64,000 nucleotides of DNA from contig CAZBIC010000014.1 in NCBI GenBank assembly GCA_964491875.1, positions 1 to 64,000 of the forward strand, given 5' to 3'. Below, in pieces: positions 63,767 to 64,000 of this stretch (positions within the stretch are counted from its first letter, which is position 1; every line of letters begins with the position of its first letter). Both the position numbers and the translations under genes were made by a program. The notes beneath the pieces are model-generated. The model searched no databases and was not told where the DNA came from. It was given only the letters and a program-made list of their open reading frames with translations. The DNA comes from JADJPG01 sp964491875 (lineage in GTDB: Bacteria > Verrucomicrobiota > Verrucomicrobiia > Limisphaerales > JADJPG01).

Positions 63767-64000
63767 GGGAGGCGTTCTACAATGATGGCGGGAAGGGTGA
63801 AATGAAAAACCGCTCCCTGTTCCGGTCCAGCTTCAGCCCAGATCTGGCCACCATGCAAAAATACAATGCGCTGCACGATGGAAAGACCGACACCACATCC
63901 GGGAAAGTCATCCTCACCGTGCAACCGTTGGAAGAGGCCGAACAGCCGATTCGAGCTCGTCGATTCGAATCCGATACCGTTGTCCCGAATGTGATATATC
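63763..64000 (-). CDS. Histidine kinase, C-terminal end (partial)
   Basis: The last 78 codons of a kinase open to the window edge. The ATP-binding domain is seen: 'IRDNGIGFESTSSNRLFGLF' (G1/F box), 'GCGVGLSIVQRIVFLHGGQI' (G2 box) and 'AEAGPEQGAVFHFTLP'. The F-box/G2 spacing and 'LFGLFQRLH' follow the phytochrome-like/HWE-adjacent HisKA kinases. Its TGA overlaps the ATG of the PAS response regulator, so the two form a coupled pair. The N-terminal sensor part lies outside the window. Confidence 0.85.
   Translation of the reverse strand, partial: IYHIRDNGIGFESTSSNRLFGLFQRLHGEDDFPGCGVGLSIVQRIVFLHGGQIWAEAGPEQGAVFHFTLPAIIVERLP

Overview
The window looks like a chromosomal segment of a Gram-negative, GC-rich bacterium of the Verrucomicrobiota, most likely the Pedosphaera/Limisphaera side of the phylum. 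The reasons are exported hydrolases and beta-propeller proteins with C-terminal 'YRLQ...FYRL'-type modules, TonB and lipopolysaccharide-precursor functions (outer membrane), a DUF2723/TPR giant membrane protein, and small sigma/TM-protein pairs. This placement is inference from gene content; no rRNA or tRNA gene was seen.

Layout. 1-2.8 kb: a minus-strand unit of TonB-dependent receptor, YfiR-like periplasmic protein and the start of a further gene. 3.2-6.3 kb: a plus-strand operon of two prepilin-like proteins, a large PilX-like pilus-assembly protein and a small HAMP-like membrane protein, with a sigma-54-like promoter upstream. 6.6-9.1 kb: a DPM1-type glycosyltransferase, KdsD (Kdo precursor pathway) and a free-standing transposase-N-terminus-like protein. 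9.1-20.3 kb: a phosphate island. The minus strand carries two PiT permeases and three DUF47 (PhoU-like) partners; the plus strand carries a PhoU-pseudophosphatase fusion, PstS, PstC, PstA, two different PstB ATPases and a small membrane protein. Tandem 11-bp-spaced Pho-box-like repeats lie in the divergent region. 20.5-33.6 kb: a spermidine-synthase-like protein, then a five-gene minus-strand unit of exported hydrolases (S9 peptidase, GH39-like, S9 peptidase, MGH1-like glycosidase with two F5/8C modules, amidase) facing a PAS-AraC regulator. A 168-bp inverted-repeat element sits in frame in the signal-peptide region of the first peptidase. 33.7-48.8 kb: cysS, a second transposase-N-terminus-like protein, a 1-Cys peroxiredoxin, an FKBP isomerase, a sialidase-like protein, mutS, a CAP-domain protein, a metallophosphoesterase and two large secreted proteins. 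48.8-54.1 kb: gyrB-gyrA. 54.3-62.7 kb: GT2, methyltransferase and GT-C proteins, an ECF-type sigma factor with an overlapping small TM protein, and a 1365-residue DUF2723/TPR protein. 62.8-64 kb: a REC-PAS regulator and the 3' end of its histidine kinase.

How it works together. The most distinctive part is phosphate handling. The PhoU-linked LMW-phosphatase/ArsC domain has lost its catalytic cysteine. The two PstB proteins have complementary lesions, so a PstB1/PstB2 heterodimer would hold exactly one intact and one degenerate ATP site. The other unusual features are the repeat element that appears to supply a ribosome-binding site and GTG start to a secreted peptidase, and two unlinked copies of a 'transposase DNA-binding domain only' protein. 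No CRISPR array, prophage or complete insertion sequence was found.
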